A DNA stretch of 6,595 bases from an uncultured bacterium (lineage in GTDB: Bacteria > Omnitrophota > Gorgyraeia > Gorgyraeales > Gorgyraeaceae): positions 1-6,595 of the forward strand of contig CAJVXD010000073.1 in the NCBI GenBank assembly GCA_913009675.1, read 5' to 3'. The translations under genes were made by a program, and so were the position numbers. The notes beneath the pieces are model-generated. The model ran no database searches. It was not told the DNA's origin and saw nothing but the letters and a program-made list of their open reading frames with translations. Shown here in pieces: positions 5,770 through 6,595 of the stretch; positions within the stretch are counted from its first letter, which is position 1, and each line of letters opens with the position of its first letter.

Positions 5770-5783
5770 GTTGTAGCCGGTTT
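5768..5783 (+). repeat. Right copy of 16-bp direct repeat flanking the palindromic element
   Basis: Identical to 5389-5404. Reading the mfd frame through this copy gives V-V-A-G-L-S and a TGA at 5788-5790, which is probably the gene's end before the insertion. Confidence 0.9.
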
Positions 5784-5822
5784 AAGTTGATATCTTGAGT
5801 GTCTTGAGGTGAAGGATTAAGC

Positions 5823-5828
5823 AAGGGG
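5823..5828 (+). promoter_or_regulatory. Ribosome binding site of the isomerase gene
   Basis: AAGGGG lies 9 nt before ATG 5838. The next residues form a clear signal peptide, which supports this start. Confidence 0.7.
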
Positions 5829-5837
5829 ATAGTATCT

Positions 5838-6595
5838 ATGCATAAATTTAAGATCTGTGTGTTGTTGTTAGCAGTTGTTATGGTGTTTCCTGTATGCGCC
5901 CACGCAAAGCTCGTTAATAAGGTGGTTGCTATTGTGAACGATGAAGTTATAACACAACATGATGTGGATCAGCTGCTCGCGATATTGTATGCCCAACAGG
6001 TGCAGGCCTACAAGGGAGGAGAACTGCTCCGGAAGATGGAGAAGTTAAAACAAGACATTTTGAAGCAGATGATCGAAGACAAGCTCATACTCAGCCGTGC
6101 GAAAGAGTTGGATATAAAGGTGAGGGAAGAAGAGATAAACAAGAGGCTGGAGTATGTTAAAAGCGGATTTGCCTCAGAAAAGGATTTCTATAAGATGCTC
6201 GAGACTCAGGGCATTACGGTTGCAAATCTAAAGGATAGATACAGGGACCAGATAATGATGAAAAAACTTGTGGATTCCGAGATAAAGTCAAAGGTCTCTG
6301 TCCTGCCTTCGGAGATATCTGAATACTATGAAAGGCACAGAGATGAATTCATGCAGGATGAGAAACGCAGGGTAAGACACATACTCATAAAGGCAAAGGA
6401 TAACGTAAGTTTTGAGCTGGCCAAAGTGGAGATAGAGAGAATCTATGGTAAGCTTAAGAAGGGCGCTGATTTTGCCGAACTTGCAAAAAAATACTCGCAG
6501 GGGCCTAATAGGGAACAGGGCGGCGATATGGGTTATATCGGTCGCAACGAGATGCTTGAAAAACTGGACAGGGTCATTTTCTCTCTTAGCCCGGG
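5838..6595 (+). CDS. SurA/PpiC-type periplasmic peptidyl-prolyl isomerase, 3' end cut by window
   Basis: The first 252 residues are visible, with no stop before the window ends. Residues 1-23 form a Sec signal peptide: charged MHKFK, a hydrophobic core CVLLLAVVMVF, and a likely signal peptidase I site after AHA at 23. No proper lipobox is seen around C20. Residues 24 to about 165 form a SurA-N-like helical chaperone domain that starts with KLVNKVVAIVNDEVIT. From about 177 a parvulin (PpiC) rotamase domain begins with RRVRHILIKAK and continues through GADFAELAKKYSQGP, GGDMGYIGRNEM and VIFSLSPG at the edge. Such proteins help outer-membrane and periplasmic proteins fold by chaperoning and by cis-trans isomerisation of prolyl bonds. 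It follows mfd on the same strand, an order also found in some other bacteria. SurA-like is the best description; PrsA-like or generic PpiC remain possible because the C-terminus is missing. Confidence 0.92.
   Translation, partial: MHKFKICVLLLAVVMVFPVCAHAKLVNKVVAIVNDEVITQHDVDQLLAILYAQQVQAYKGGELLRKMEKLKQDILKQMIEDKLILSRAKELDIKVREEEINKRLEYVKSGFASEKDFYKMLETQGITVANLKDRYRDQIMMKKLVDSEIKSKVSVLPSEISEYYERHRDEFMQDEKRRVRHILIKAKDNVSFELAKVEIERIYGKLKKGADFAELAKKYSQGPNREQGGDMGYIGRNEMLEKLDRVIFSLSP

Noticed and set aside
148..6595. tRNA or rRNA genes
   Set aside because: No cloverleaf with a T-loop GTTCRANYC-type box and no rRNA-conserved stretches were seen on either strand.

Overview
The window comes from a mid-GC, probably Gram-negative bacterium. 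It encodes a periplasmic SurA/PpiC-type chaperone, which implies an outer membrane, and its genes use many AGG, AGA and ATA codons. The style resembles contigs from uncultivated lineages such as Omnitrophota or relatives of the Desulfobacterota/Nitrospirota. That placement is a low-confidence inference. The first 133 bases are not biological: positions 76-133 are the complete 58-nt Illumina universal (P5) adapter, and 1-75 look like read-through noise ending in a T10 run. Genomic sequence starts at about 134, so this is the end of a draft contig.

Layout on the + strand: (1) 148-1272, a GAF plus HD-GYP protein, probably a cyclic-di-GMP phosphodiesterase, ending in a hairpin terminator built from an 8-nt unit. 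(2) 1354-1687, an intergenic stretch with a perfect 32-bp inverted repeat around a 110-nt centre; each arm is followed outwards by a GC-rich hairpin. It forms the argS leader. (3) 1688-3382, argS (564 aa) from a GTG with a strong Shine-Dalgarno. (4) 3432-5408, a drastically shortened mfd (658 aa). It keeps the UvrA-binding-type domain, the RNA-polymerase-interaction domain and an intact translocase with TRG motif, but lacks D1a, D1b/D3 and the C-terminal D7. (5) 5405-5767, a 363-bp palindromic, MITE-like element flanked by a 16-bp direct repeat that overlaps the last codons of mfd. (6) 5838-6595, the first 252 residues of a secreted SurA/PpiC-type peptidyl-prolyl isomerase, cut by the window end.

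argS, mfd and the isomerase gene are co-oriented. Removing the 363-bp element and one direct repeat in silico leaves mfd ending at 5790, one residue longer and 47 nt before the isomerase start. That suggests an mfd-isomerase operon was split by the insertion. The points most worth attention are the minimal Mfd, which lost its autoinhibitory D7 independently of the element, and the element itself, whose segments include several crossing complementary pairs.
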